A DNA stretch of 63,353 bases from NCBI RefSeq assembly GCF_000282975.1, contig NZ_ALJC01000069.1, positions 1 to 63,353 of the forward strand, read 5' to 3'. How positions within the stretch are numbered: position 1 is the stretch's first letter; every line of letters begins with the position of its first letter. This DNA comes from Pseudomonas psychrophila HA-4 (GTDB lineage Bacteria > Pseudomonadota > Gammaproteobacteria > Pseudomonadales > Pseudomonadaceae). A program made the position numbers and the translations under genes. The notes beneath the pieces are model-generated. The model searched no databases, was not told the DNA's origin, and was given only the letters and a program-made list of their open reading frames with translations. Below, one piece after another: positions 8,886 to 17,220 of the stretch.

Positions 8886-10315
8886 GCGCGCTGATCCGTA
8901 ACGGCAATTTCATCGATGGCCAATGGTCCAGCGGCGGCCCGACGTACCCGGTGCTTAACCCGGCTAACGGCGAGTTGGTGGCCACCGTACAAAAGGCTGG
9001 CGCTGAAGAAACCAACTTGGCCATTGCTGCCGCCAATCGCGCCTTGCCCGCATGGCGCAAGCTGACCGCTAAGGAGCGTAGTCAGAAGCTCAAGCGCTGG
9101 GCCGAATTGATGTTGAGTAACCAGAAGGACCTGGCCACCTTGCTCAGCCGTGAACAAGGCAAGCCGCTGGCTGAAGCCATGGGCGAAGTGGTGTATGCCG
9201 CGAGCTTTTTGGAATGGTTCGGTGAAGAGGCCAAGCGCGCGTATGGCGATGTGATCCCGAGCCACAAGGCGGATGCGCGGATCATCGTGGTCAAGGAAGC
9301 CATCGGTGTCGTGGCGGCGATCACCCCGTGGAACTTCCCGTTGGCGATGGTCACCCGTAAAGTCGGCCCGGCACTGGCGGCGGGTTGCACGATGGTGCTC
9401 AAGCCTTCAGAAGAAACCCCATTGTCGGCATTCGCCCTGGCAGTATTGGCTGAACAGGCCGGGATCCCGGCCGGTGTATTCAACATCGTTTCCGGCGATG
9501 CAGCGGCCATCGGTGGCGCGCTGCAAGCGTCCAGCATCGTGCGCAAACTCTCGTTCACAGGCTCCACCCGCATCGGCAAATTGTTGATGCGCCAAGCCAG
9601 TGACACGTTGAAGAAAGTCTCGCTGGAACTGGGCGGCAACGCGCCGTTTATCGTGTTTGATGACGCCGATCTGGATGCAGCCGTTAAAGGCGCGATGGCC
9701 TCCAAATTCCGCAACACCGGGCAAACCTGCGTGTGCGTAAACCGCTTCTTTATTCAAGACGGTGTGTACGACGCGTTCACCCGAAAACTGGCCGAGGCGG
9801 TTGCGGCCATGCGTGTGGGCGATGCACTGCAAGGTGAGACCGAGCAAGGCCCGCTGATCAACGCAGCGGCACTGGCCAAGGTCGAGTCCCATGTTGGCGA
9901 TGCAATCGAGAAAGGCGCCAAGGTGCTGTGCGGCGGTCGTCGTCACACGCTTGGCGGCACCTTCTTTGAGCCGACAATTCTGACTGAGGCCAGCAACGAC
10001 ATGCTGATTGCCCAAGAAGAAACCTTCGGCCCTGTTGCCGCGTGCTTCCGATTTAAGGACGAAGCCGAGGTGCTGGCGCGGGCCAACGACACGCCGTTCG
10101 GGTTGTCGGCCTACTTCTACAGCCGCGACATCGGTCGGGTGTGGCGCATGGCTGAAGGCCTGGAAGCGGGGATGGTGGGGATCAACGAAGGGATCATCTC
10201 CACCGAAGTCGCGCCGTTTGGCGGCATTAAGGAATCGGGCCTTGGCCGAGAAGGCTCCAAATACGGCTTGGATGACTACCTCGAACTCAAATACCTGTTG
10301 ATGGGCGGCCTGTAA
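8882..10315 (+). CDS. NAD(P)-dependent aldehyde dehydrogenase (succinate-semialdehyde type)
   Basis: This 477-residue enzyme has the family length and catalytic residues: nucleophile Cys283 in NTGQTCVCVN and general base Glu249 in LELGGNAPF. The cofactor-binding stretch TPWNFPLAMVTRKVGPALAA and the FGGIKESGLGREG motif near the C-terminus follow the GabD/SSADH subgroup. It oxidises an aldehyde to the acid; the exact substrate is open. The ATG overlaps the stop of the aldo/keto reductase gene. Confidence 0.88.
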   Translation: MSALIRNGNFIDGQWSSGGPTYPVLNPANGELVATVQKAGAEETNLAIAAANRALPAWRKLTAKERSQKLKRWAELMLSNQKDLATLLSREQGKPLAEAMGEVVYAASFLEWFGEEAKRAYGDVIPSHKADARIIVVKEAIGVVAAITPWNFPLAMVTRKVGPALAAGCTMVLKPSEETPLSAFALAVLAEQAGIPAGVFNIVSGDAAAIGGALQASSIVRKLSFTGSTRIGKLLMRQASDTLKKVSLELGGNAPFIVFDDADLDAAVKGAMASKFRNTGQTCVCVNRFFIQDGVYDAFTRKLAEAVAAMRVGDALQGETEQGPLINAAALAKVESHVGDAIEKGAKVLCGGRRHTLGGTFFEPTILTEASNDMLIAQEETFGPVAACFRFKDEAEVLARANDTPFGLSAYFYSRDIGRVWRMAEGLEAGMVGINEGIISTEVAPFGGIKESGLGREGSKYGLDDYLELKYLLMGGL

Positions 10316-10405
10316 GGGCACCCGAAAAGTGGGGGCGGGGTAGCCCGTCCCCACAAGAGCTATCGGTTTTATTTCTCCGTCAATAACAAAAAATTGGAGA
10401 CGAAC

Positions 10406-11764
10406 ATGTCCGCTCAACCTGTAAAAATTGATGACCTGCCCATTGGGCGCTTCCACATTAAAATCGCCGGCCTGACCTTCGGCGCGCACTTCACCGATGG
10501 CTACATCCTGGGTCTGATCGGTATCGCGTTTACCCTGATAAGCCCGCAGATGCACCTCGATGCGTTCTGGCAAGGGCTGATCGGCGCGTCTGCGTTGATC
10601 GGATTATTCCTTGGCAGCCTGTTCTTTGGCTGGATTTCCGACAAGGTCGGTCGGCAAAAAATCTTCCTGGTCAGCTTTGTGCTGATCACCCTCGCTTCCG
10701 TTATGCAGTTCTACGCCGAAACGGCGATGGGCCTGTTCCTGTGTCGGGTACTGATCGGCATCGGGTTGGGCGGCGACTTCAGTGTGGGCCACGCCATGCT
10801 GGCCGAGTTTGCCCCCAAGAAACACCGTGGCGTGATGCTCGGTTCGTTCAGCGTTATCTGGACCTTTGGCTACGTTGCCGCCACTTTTGTGGGGACCGCC
10901 ATGCTTGGTCTGGGCGATGACGCCTGGCGCTGGATGCTGGCTTCGTCGGCGATCCCGGCCGGGTTGATTTTGATTGCCCGCATTGGTACGCCGGAATCAC
11001 CGCGCTGGCTGGTCAATCAGGGCCGCATCGCCGAAGCGCGGGCTATTGTCAAAAAACACCTGGGCGACAACGTTGAACTGGACGAGGTCCAGTCCACAGA
11101 AACACGCTCTGGCTATGCCGTATTGTTCAGCCGCGAATACCGCAAGCGCACTGCCTTCAACTGCCTGTTCTTTGTGTGCATTGTGATGCCGTACTTCGCG
11201 ATCTACACCTTCCTGCCGTCCATCCTGCAAAAAATGGGTTTGGCTGAAGGTTTTGGCACCGAACTGATGCTCAACATGCTGTTGATCCTGGGGGCGCTGA
11301 TCGGGATCTGGTGCACCGTGAAATTCTCGCGACGGGGCTTTCTCATCAACGCCTTCATCATCTTGGCGGTTGCACTGTTGATCCTCGCGATACTGCCTAA
11401 CAGCGCAGCCTTCTTGATGATTTTGGCGTTCGGCGTCTTTACGCTGGTGCTGTCGGCGGTGAGCAACTTAGTGGGTGTGTTCCCGGCCGAGAGCTTCCCG
11501 ACAGAAGTGCGTGCGAGCGGCATTGGTCTGGCAACGGCGGTCAGCCGTCTGGGGTCGGCAGTGAGCACCTTCCTGTTACCGGTGAGCGTGGTGGGTATAG
11601 GCCTAAGCCCGACCATTGGTATTTTGGCGGCGATACTGGCCTTCGGTGCGTTGATCTCATGGGCATGGGCACCGGAAACCAAGTCCCTGACCTTGAGCCA
11701 GGCCTGCAAGGCGCAGAGCCCGGTGGAGGGGAGCATGCCGGTGGCTGCCAAGGTTGTTGCCCAC
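10406..11764 (+). CDS. MFS permease, metabolite:H+ symporter type
   Basis: A permease of about 452 residues with twelve predicted membrane helices. It has the MFS loop signature between helices 2 and 3 (GWISDKVGRQKIF), the RVLIGIGLGGDFSVG motif and PESPRWLVNQGR in the central loop, placing it with sugar or aromatic-acid symporters. The ATG at 10406 has a good ribosome binding site (TTGGAGA) and is preferred to the in-frame TTG at 10394. It lies about 90 bp after the dehydrogenase gene and probably imports the operon's substrate. The frame actually closes at 11770 if the terminal residues AHV are counted to the TAA. Confidence 0.8.
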
Positions 11765-11784
11765 GTTTAACGTTTTTTGAACGT

Positions 11785-11880
11785 GTAGGAGGTGCCGCCC
11801 CGTCTTCGACGTCGCGCTGTCGTGCAGCAAACAGGCTACCGATAATCGACAGCGTCCCCCAATCGGTTCCCTCTCCTACA
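11785..11880. repeat. Inverted repeat between convergent genes
   Basis: TGTAGGAG near 11785 faces CTCCTACA near 11872-11879 across about 80 bp that also contains self-complementary stretches. The same CTGTAGGAGC type occurs at the right edge of the window. It separates the MFS gene from the convergent LysR gene and is probably a REP-type element or bidirectional transcription stop. Confidence 0.45.
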
Positions 11881-11896
11881 GTTGAATACTGTGAAT

Positions 11897-12772
11897 TCAA
11901 GGGTTGCTCACTAACCCCAGCCAGTCGGTAAACAGTCGTACTTTTGACAACCCTTGTTTGTCATGCGCCACGTTCAGCCAATAGCCATAAGGGCCTATCA
12001 CTTCTACCGGGGTGATGGGCATTAGGCTGCCATTGGCCAACTCTTTTTCGATCATCTGCCGGTCGATGACCGCCAGCCCACCACCCGCTAGGGCGGTGTG
12101 GATCACTTGATCCAACGTGCTGAATTCCAGCCCACGGGCAGCATCGACGTCGTCACGGCCCATCGCCGCCAGCCAGTTTTCCCAGACCTTTAAGCGTTTG
12201 CCATCGTGCAGGATGTGCAGCAAGGGCAAGGTGCGCAAATCTGGTGGTTGCCCGTCGGTAAATAACTCCGGGCTGGCCACGGCAATGTGGCGTTCCATCA
12301 CCAGTAACTGGCTGTTGCAATGCGTGTCGACTTCCAGCCCCCAATGAATGATGCAGTCAACCTCGGCCAGGCTGTCGTGGGCGCTGGTGTTGGTCACGCT
12401 CAAGCTGATGTCGGGGTAGCGTTGGCAGAATGTGCGCAAGTGCGCAGACAACCAGCGTGTGCCCCAAGTCGGTGGTACTACAAGGCGCAGGCGCTGGCGC
12501 AGATTGGGCACACGCACGGCCTGCAAGGCCCGCTCGATATGGTCAAAGGCTTGGGCGAGGTGGGGTGATAAAGCAGCGCCGCTTTCGGTCAGTGACAGAC
12601 CCTGCGGGGTGCGTACAAAGAGCGCGATCCCAAGGTAATCTTCGAGCTGTTTGATCTGTCGGCTCACAGCGCCTTGAGTCACATTAAGGCTCAGCGCCGC
12701 TTGGCTGAAACTGCGATGCCGCGCGACTTCTTCAAAGACGCGCAGGGTGTTGAGTGAGGGGAGTTGACGCAT
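11897..12772 (-). CDS. LysR-family regulator, GcvA-like
   Basis: The 291-residue protein has the N-terminal LysR helix-turn-helix (LRVFEEVARHRSFSQAALSL, NVTQGAVSRQIKQLEDYLGI) and a GcvA-type effector domain (RLRLVVPPTWGTRWLSAHLR, later LAGGGLAVIDRQMIEKELANG). It is convergent to the fae-MFS operon, not divergent from it, so control of that operon is plausible but not shown by the layout. The 279 bp in front of its start, up to 13051, holds no convincing gene. Confidence 0.85.
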   Translation of the reverse strand: MRQLPSLNTLRVFEEVARHRSFSQAALSLNVTQGAVSRQIKQLEDYLGIALFVRTPQGLSLTESGAALSPHLAQAFDHIERALQAVRVPNLRQRLRLVVPPTWGTRWLSAHLRTFCQRYPDISLSVTNTSAHDSLAEVDCIIHWGLEVDTHCNSQLLVMERHIAVASPELFTDGQPPDLRTLPLLHILHDGKRLKVWENWLAAMGRDDVDAARGLEFSTLDQVIHTALAGGGLAVIDRQMIEKELANGSLMPITPVEVIGPYGYWLNVAHDKQGLSKVRLFTDWLGLVSNP

Positions 12773-13051
12773 GACACAGTGCTCCGCACCGGCCTTCTAC
12801 GCCAGAAGGGTAGGGCGGGTTTATTTTTTTTGTAGGACATATCTTGTTGCTGTGGGCGATTGTAGCCGCAGCCGTAGGCCCTTTCAAAGAGTGCTGTCTG
12901 CGGCTCTCAGGGTGGCGGAGCAGGGCGCGGATTGGTTTTTACGCGACGCCTGAAACCGCTGGTCAGAATTACTGCATTTATCTAAACCTTTGCGGCCACA
13001 CGCCTTCAGATTCTGTGCAGGGAATAAACCTGCCTTTTTCTGGAGGACGCT

Positions 13052-13570
13052 ATGAACACCCTGATTGGCCCCAAACGCTTCGTCGCAGGTTGTGCTTTGG
13101 CCTTCGCCTTAGCCGTGGCGGGCAACGCTGTTGCTGCCAGTCCGGCTAATTTTGTTGACGAGGCATCCGCCGCCGCGATTGCCCAGATTGAAACCAGCCG
13201 AATGGCGATCAGCCGAACCTCGTCTACGGGCATAAACAGTTTTGCTGTGGAGATCATCAAGGACTATACGGACGTGAACCGGGACCTTAAGGAGATCGTG
13301 AAAAAACATGATTTGCCCATGTCCAGCGACGACCAAATAGCCAGCAAGGCGAAGGCGTTAATGCTTGAAGTGCCAGAAGGCGATGACTTTGATGCCGCAT
13401 ATATCGCTAACCAAGTGAAGGCTCAGGAGGTTGCTATCGAGCTGTATAAGCGTGAGGCCAGCACCAGTGATTCGCCTGAGCTGAAGGCTTTTGTAGAGAA
13501 GTATTTGCCGAAATTAGAAAACAATCTGACGGTGGCAAAGTCGCTGGAGCGGTCCTACAACGAGTCATGA
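13052..13570 (+). CDS. Exported DUF4142-like protein
   Basis: This 172-residue protein has a signal peptide (residues about 1-28, ALAFALAVAGNAVAASP) and a helical ferritin-like DUF4142 domain (DEASAAAIAQIETSRMAISR, ELYKREASTSDSPELKAFVEKYLPKLE). The conserved C-terminal pattern of KxYLPxLExxL is present. Function of the family is unknown; members are periplasmic and often stress-induced. A strong ribosome binding site (TGGAGGA) precedes the ATG. Confidence 0.75.
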   Translation: MNTLIGPKRFVAGCALAFALAVAGNAVAASPANFVDEASAAAIAQIETSRMAISRTSSTGINSFAVEIIKDYTDVNRDLKEIVKKHDLPMSSDDQIASKAKALMLEVPEGDDFDAAYIANQVKAQEVAIELYKREASTSDSPELKAFVEKYLPKLENNLTVAKSLERSYNES

Positions 13571-13596
13571 TTCAATTTCACTCAATGGCATGTTCA

Positions 13597-13630
13597 CTCA
13601 ACGGTACGGGCCGCCGCTCTTACCGTTGAG
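13597..13630. terminator. Hairpin between convergent genes
   Basis: CTCAACGGTA (13597-13606) is perfectly complementary to TACCGTTGAG (13621-13630) with a 14-base loop. It lies between the DUF4142 gene and the convergent small exported protein gene. There is no clear T tract, so termination is inferred from position. Confidence 0.4.
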
Positions 13631-13650
13631 CGCATATGCGTGGATTGAAC

Positions 13651-13959
13651 TCAGGGTTTTAGTGTTTTCGGCGGGTTGTCATCGCCTCCAATCGGTCCAT
13701 TTCCATCGGTATTCATGCCGCCCTGACGCCCAGGATCATTGCCCTGAATACGCGGGTCCACGGACGGGTGTGTCGGCACATCCGCATCGTTGTGGATTTT
13801 GGAGTCTTGGTTAATCGTGGGTTTTACATCTTGGCCGTAGGGCGGCTCTACCGGTTTAGTGGGCATAGTCGGCCCGGTAGAGGAGGCGGCAACACTGGTA
13901 GCAGACATCACACAGAGTGCAGCGGCTAACGACAAGGCTTTAAGCGGTGACTTCATCAT
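13651..13959 (-). CDS. Small exported Pro/Gly/Asp-rich protein
   Basis: A 102-residue product with a signal peptide (MMKSPLKALSLAAALCVMSA, cleavage near AASS) and a low-complexity mature part rich in Pro, Asp and Gly (DVPTHPSVDPRIQGNDPGRQ). I do not recognise the family. The start at 13959 has GGAG eight bases upstream; a longer frame to 14031 would bury the signal peptide. It is probably periplasmic or secreted; no function can be assigned. Confidence 0.6.
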   Translation of the reverse strand: MMKSPLKALSLAAALCVMSATSVAASSTGPTMPTKPVEPPYGQDVKPTINQDSKIHNDADVPTHPSVDPRIQGNDPGRQGGMNTDGNGPIGGDDNPPKTLKP

Positions 13960-14081
13960 GGTTGCGTCTCCAAACAATGGGGAGTCGTACCTGATGTTGG
14001 TGTGGCGGCGAGGGCGTTTAGTGCGATGCAAGCGACGAACGGCTGCGAGTGTGCCGTGCGCCGCTTGTGGGGTAGATGGGC

Positions 14082-14378
14082 TTAGACGGCGATGTCGTTG
14101 AATCCGCAGTACTCTTCCCAGCTCATGTCCAGGGCTTCGGCCACGTCCTGATGGACTTCGAGGCGCATGGCCTTGAGTTCTTCTGGAGAGCGCGCGATCA
14201 GTTCCAGTGCCAATTCCCAGGCCTCAAGACCGCGGGTTTGCGCTTCGTCTTCAAAGGCCCACAAAATTTGTTGCTGGCGGTCTTCGGCGCTCAGTTCTTT
14301 CATTTCTTCGATCAGATCAGGGTGCGCCTTGATGAAGGTATCCAGGGCCAGTTCGTTACGGGATTCTTTAGGGATCAT
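14082..14378 (-). CDS. Small acidic helical protein, DUF6388-like
   Basis: The 98-residue product is acidic and mostly helical, with no signal peptide or membrane segment (ALDTFIKAHPDLIEEMKELS, then WEYALxLIA-like WELALELIARSPEELKAMRL). It resembles small DUF6388 proteins of Pseudomonas of unknown function. A perfect hairpin (14399-14421) lies just upstream of its start. Confidence 0.6.
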   Translation of the reverse strand: MIPKESRNELALDTFIKAHPDLIEEMKELSAEDRQQQILWAFEDEAQTRGLEAWELALELIARSPEELKAMRLEVHQDVAEALDMSWEEYCGFNDIAV

Positions 14379-14398
14379 ATGGCGTCTCGGATAATTAG

Positions 14399-14421
14399 GA
14401 CGGTCTGCGTGGCAGACCGTC
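14399..14421. other. Perfect 10-bp hairpin upstream of the DUF6388-like gene
   Basis: GACGGTCTGC and GCAGACCGTC are separated by GTG. The hairpin lies between the MFS gene stop (14483) and the DUF6388-like start (14378), both on the minus strand. It could end MFS transcription or form in the leader of the small gene. On the plus strand a run of six T follows after 9 bases. Confidence 0.4.
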
Positions 14422-14482
14422 TTCAGGGCGTTTTTTGCATGCTAGCGAGTTCGCCAAGTGATGAAAAGCGCTACGTGGCGCC

Positions 14483-15685
14483 TTAGCTAACAGCATGCAG
14501 CTTGCTTTCGCGTTGCAGCACATAGCCCCAGATGGCCAGCGCGAGGGTTGCGATTACGGCGCCGACGATGACGATGCCGCTCCAGCCATAGGCCGGGTAG
14601 GTCTGTGCACCGATCAAGGAACCCAGCGCACCGCCAATGAAATAACAGGTGATATAACCGGCATTCAATCGGTTACGCGCCGCAGGACGGACTTGGAACA
14701 CGGCGTTCTGATTGCTCACGTGTACCAGTTGCACGGCAAAGTCGAGGGCCAGTACGCCGATAATCAGCGCGATCAATGAGTGACCGGCAAACGCCATGGG
14801 CAGCCAGCAGGCCAACAGAACCAGCAGACCGACGGTCGTCGCCATTTGTCCACGACCACGGTCTGCCATGCGTCCGGCCCAATTGGCGGCCAGTGCGCCC
14901 ACCGCACCTGCGAGGCCAAACAGACCAATCACCCCGTCTGAATAGTCGTAAGGCGGTACGGCCAGCAAGAACGCCAGTGGCGTCCAGAACAAGGCAAACA
15001 GCGAGAAGGTCAGCAGGCCCAGCAATGAACGCAGGCGCAGCACCGGCTCCTCGACAAATAGCTTGAACACCGAGCCCAGTAGTCTGGGGTAGCTCAGGCC
15101 GGCGCTGTGGTGATGATTAGGCAGGGCGCAGAACAGCGAAATGGCGCTGATTAGCATCAGGGCCGCTGCTAGCAGGTAAATGGTCCGCCAGTCACCGGCC
15201 GATGACAGTGCCCCGGCCACGGTACGGGCCAGCAAAATACCCAGCAGCAGGCCACTCATCAGCGTGCCAACCACACTACCGCGGCTTTTCGGGTCGGTCA
15301 GGCTGGCGGCCATTGGGACCAGCACTTGGGCCGACACCGAAAACAGTCCGGTGACTGCGGTACCGATTAATAGCCACGTCAACGACGGGGCGAAAGCGCT
15401 TAACAGCAGGCCCAAGGCACTGAGCACCGTCATGGTGACGATCAGTCGGCGTTGTTCAAACAGGTCGCCCAGCGGCACCAGCAACAACAGCCCGGCGCCG
15501 TAACTCAGTTGAGCGGTGATCACCACCGTGCCGGCACTTTCCATGCTCAAACCCAGCTCTTTGGCGATGGTGTGCAGCAAAGGTTGTGCGTAGTAATTAC
15601 TGGCGACAGCAAGGCCGGTGGCAATCGCCATCAGCAGTATCAGGGCAGTGCTCAAAGGTTTTGTAGCAACGGTGGAATCGGACAT
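14483..15685 (-). CDS. MFS transporter, drug/metabolite efflux type
   Basis: The 400-residue protein has twelve predicted membrane helices and the start ALILLMAIATGLAVASNYYA, followed by QPLLHTIAKELG, characteristic of YnfM/YgaY-like MFS exporters. The helix 2-3 loop carries PLGDLFEQRR instead of the canonical DxxGRR. The start at 15685 (MSDSTVATK) is preferred to the frame start at 15703. The substrate cannot be inferred; it stands alone on the minus strand. Confidence 0.8.
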   Translation of the reverse strand: MSDSTVATKPLSTALILLMAIATGLAVASNYYAQPLLHTIAKELGLSMESAGTVVITAQLSYGAGLLLLVPLGDLFEQRRLIVTMTVLSALGLLLSAFAPSLTWLLIGTAVTGLFSVSAQVLVPMAASLTDPKSRGSVVGTLMSGLLLGILLARTVAGALSSAGDWRTIYLLAAALMLISAISLFCALPNHHHSAGLSYPRLLGSVFKLFVEEPVLRLRSLLGLLTFSLFALFWTPLAFLLAVPPYDYSDGVIGLFGLAGAVGALAANWAGRMADRGRGQMATTVGLLVLLACWLPMAFAGHSLIALIIGVLALDFAVQLVHVSNQNAVFQVRPAARNRLNAGYITCYFIGGALGSLIGAQTYPAYGWSGIVIVGAVIATLALAIWGYVLQRESKLHAVS

Positions 15686-15783
15686 TGACTGTCTCGTTAG
15701 CATGGGGGGAATACCGTGAAGTATCCGGAATGCTCGAGCGCAATGTCACTGAATATGTCAAAAATTGTGATTTCTAAACCACA

Positions 15784-15814
15784 AAGCCCCCTCGCTATGA
15801 CGGCGAAAGGGCTT
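15784..15814 (-). terminator. Probable terminator after DUF883 gene
   Basis: On the minus strand AAGCCCTTTCGC and GCGAGGGGGCTTT form an imperfect 12-bp stem with a short loop, 24 bases after the DUF883 stop codon. The T tract is short. Confidence 0.5.
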
Positions 15815-15837
15815 GGTTTACGGGCGTTGCAATTGAA

Positions 15838-16158
15838 TTAGTTGCGGCGTCCCAGCAGCAGGCCGACTACCAGGCCGAAACCGGCCGAGATGGCCACGGT
15901 TTGCCATGGGTGCCCACCGATATAGTTTTCGGTGGCATCGACGACGGGTTTGCTGCGCTCACGCACATTACTCACAGAGTCCAGCGCTTGTTTGAGTTTC
16001 AAACCGACCTGCGCACGCAAGGTCTCGCCTTCTTCGCCAATCAAAGACGCGCTGTCTTTGAGCAGTTTGTCAGATTCGGCAATCAGTTCTTGAAGCTCGC
16101 TGAACGCTTGATCCTTGATTTGATCTTCAGCGGCTTGTACGGCATTTTTTCGAGCCAT
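15838..16158 (-). CDS. DUF883 / ElaB-YqjD family membrane protein
   Basis: This 106-residue protein has a long amphipathic helical region (ELQELIAESDKLLKDSASLI) and one C-terminal membrane helix with the family ending (HPWQTVAISAGFGLVVGLLL then GRRN). E. coli YqjD and ElaB are inner-membrane proteins that bind ribosomes in stationary phase. A second copy of the family is at 44484-44798. A good ribosome binding site (AAGGAGT) precedes the start. Confidence 0.88.
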   Translation of the reverse strand: MARKNAVQAAEDQIKDQAFSELQELIAESDKLLKDSASLIGEEGETLRAQVGLKLKQALDSVSNVRERSKPVVDATENYIGGHPWQTVAISAGFGLVVGLLLGRRN

Positions 16159-16335
16159 TGCGGTACTCCTTGCAGGTGAAAAGGGTGATGACTAATGGAG
16201 TCAACCCAATGCTAAAAAGTTGCATCTTTTTTAAACGGATTCTGAAGCTGAGGTGTGAGCGTAGTTAAAATCCAGACTGAGACACTTCTTTTGAAGGTGT
16301 AAGATGTCGCCTAATTTACGCCGCAGGAAAATCTA

Positions 16336-16587
16336 ATGAGCTTCAACCTCGCCAATAAGCCACTCGCTGAGCGGGCTGCGCTTGAAGATGAAAAGTCTCG
16401 TTTGTACGAGCTTTGGCAGAGTAACTTGGGCAAAGCCAAGGCAGACGCGGCGCGTTTGTTTGGGGAGCGCGCCAAGCGCAAGGGCAAGTGGTCTGAGTGG
16501 GTACGTTCGGAGCTGGACGCCATGTCCCCGCCGGAATACGCCAACATGGTGCGCAGTGAAGTGAACCGTTTGATGGCGGCCAAGTAA
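16336..16587 (+). CDS. Small basic hypothetical protein
   Basis: The 83-residue product is helical and charged (LEDEKSRLYELWQSNLGKAK, ending EVNRLMAAK). It has no signal peptide or membrane segment and I recognise no family. Its codon use is ordinary and a GGA-type ribosome binding site precedes the ATG. It stands alone between the divergent DUF883 gene and the convergent GreA-like gene. Confidence 0.6.
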   Translation: MSFNLANKPLAERAALEDEKSRLYELWQSNLGKAKADAARLFGERAKRKGKWSEWVRSELDAMSPPEYANMVRSEVNRLMAAK

Positions 16588-16612
16588 TCTCTAAACCTGT
16601 AGGCGCGAGCGT

Positions 16613-17095
16613 TTAGTCAACCTCGCAAACCACAAACCCCTGCACTGCGCCACCCACGTTGATTTGCACGTCATCGTCCATCTGCTTGCCGAGCAAGGCT
16701 GCGCCCAGCGGTGCGCGCGGGGTGATGACGGTCACGGTGTGACCGTCATGGTCAAGCTTGAGGCCGGCGGCTTCCGGGGCCAGGAATAACCACTGTTCGT
16801 TGCCATTGTCAGCTTCAAGCCTGACCAATGCCCCGACCTGAATCCCCTGCGCCGGGTTAAACGGGGTGAGGGTCATGGCCTGGCAGTTTTTCAGCGCTAG
16901 GCGAATTTCTTCAACCCGGCGTGCCTGGCCGGTTGCCAGGTAAGACGCTTCAAGCCCAAGGGTGTCGTACTTGTTCTCGGCAATGTTCTCTTTGTGGGTC
17001 GCAGCCTCATATGCTGTTTGCGCCGCACGTTGGAGTACGTCGAGGTCGATGGCGAGCTGTTCCAGCATCTGCTGGTGCACGGCGGTCTTGTTCAT
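16613..17095 (-). CDS. GreA/GreB-like transcription elongation factor
   Basis: The 160-residue product has an N-terminal helical hairpin (HQQMLEQLAIDLDVLQRAAQ, ATHKENIAENKYDTLGLEAS) and a C-terminal FKBP-like domain (VGALVRLEADNGNEQWLFLA, ITPRAPLGAALLGKQMDDDV). The C-terminal half fits the GreA/GreB C-terminal domain well; the hairpin tip differs from canonical GreA. It probably binds RNA polymerase. The start at 17095 (MNKTAVHQQM) is chosen over an upstream in-frame Met at 17134. Confidence 0.65.
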   Translation of the reverse strand: MNKTAVHQQMLEQLAIDLDVLQRAAQTAYEAATHKENIAENKYDTLGLEASYLATGQARRVEEIRLALKNCQAMTLTPFNPAQGIQVGALVRLEADNGNEQWLFLAPEAAGLKLDHDGHTVTVITPRAPLGAALLGKQMDDDVQINVGGAVQGFVVCEVD

Positions 17096-17220
17096 AAGAG
17101 GGGGCTTGATAGAGGCGAGCGGCGATTGTCGCACGACTCTTCGGCAGATTAATCCGCCTCAAGCCTTCTGTACGCGTTGATTTGTACGGACAATCAGCCC
17201 TTTTAATGTCGGAGCCCGGA

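Noticed and set aside
9407..10573. 388-codon open frame on the minus strand
   Set aside because: It lies opposite the aldehyde dehydrogenase, which has full catalytic motifs. Its product has no recognisable fold and is a by-product of GC-rich codon use.
12771..12953. 60-codon frame upstream of the LysR gene
   Set aside because: It overlaps the LysR start, has no ribosome binding site, and its product is rich in Cys/Arg/Phe without a family match.
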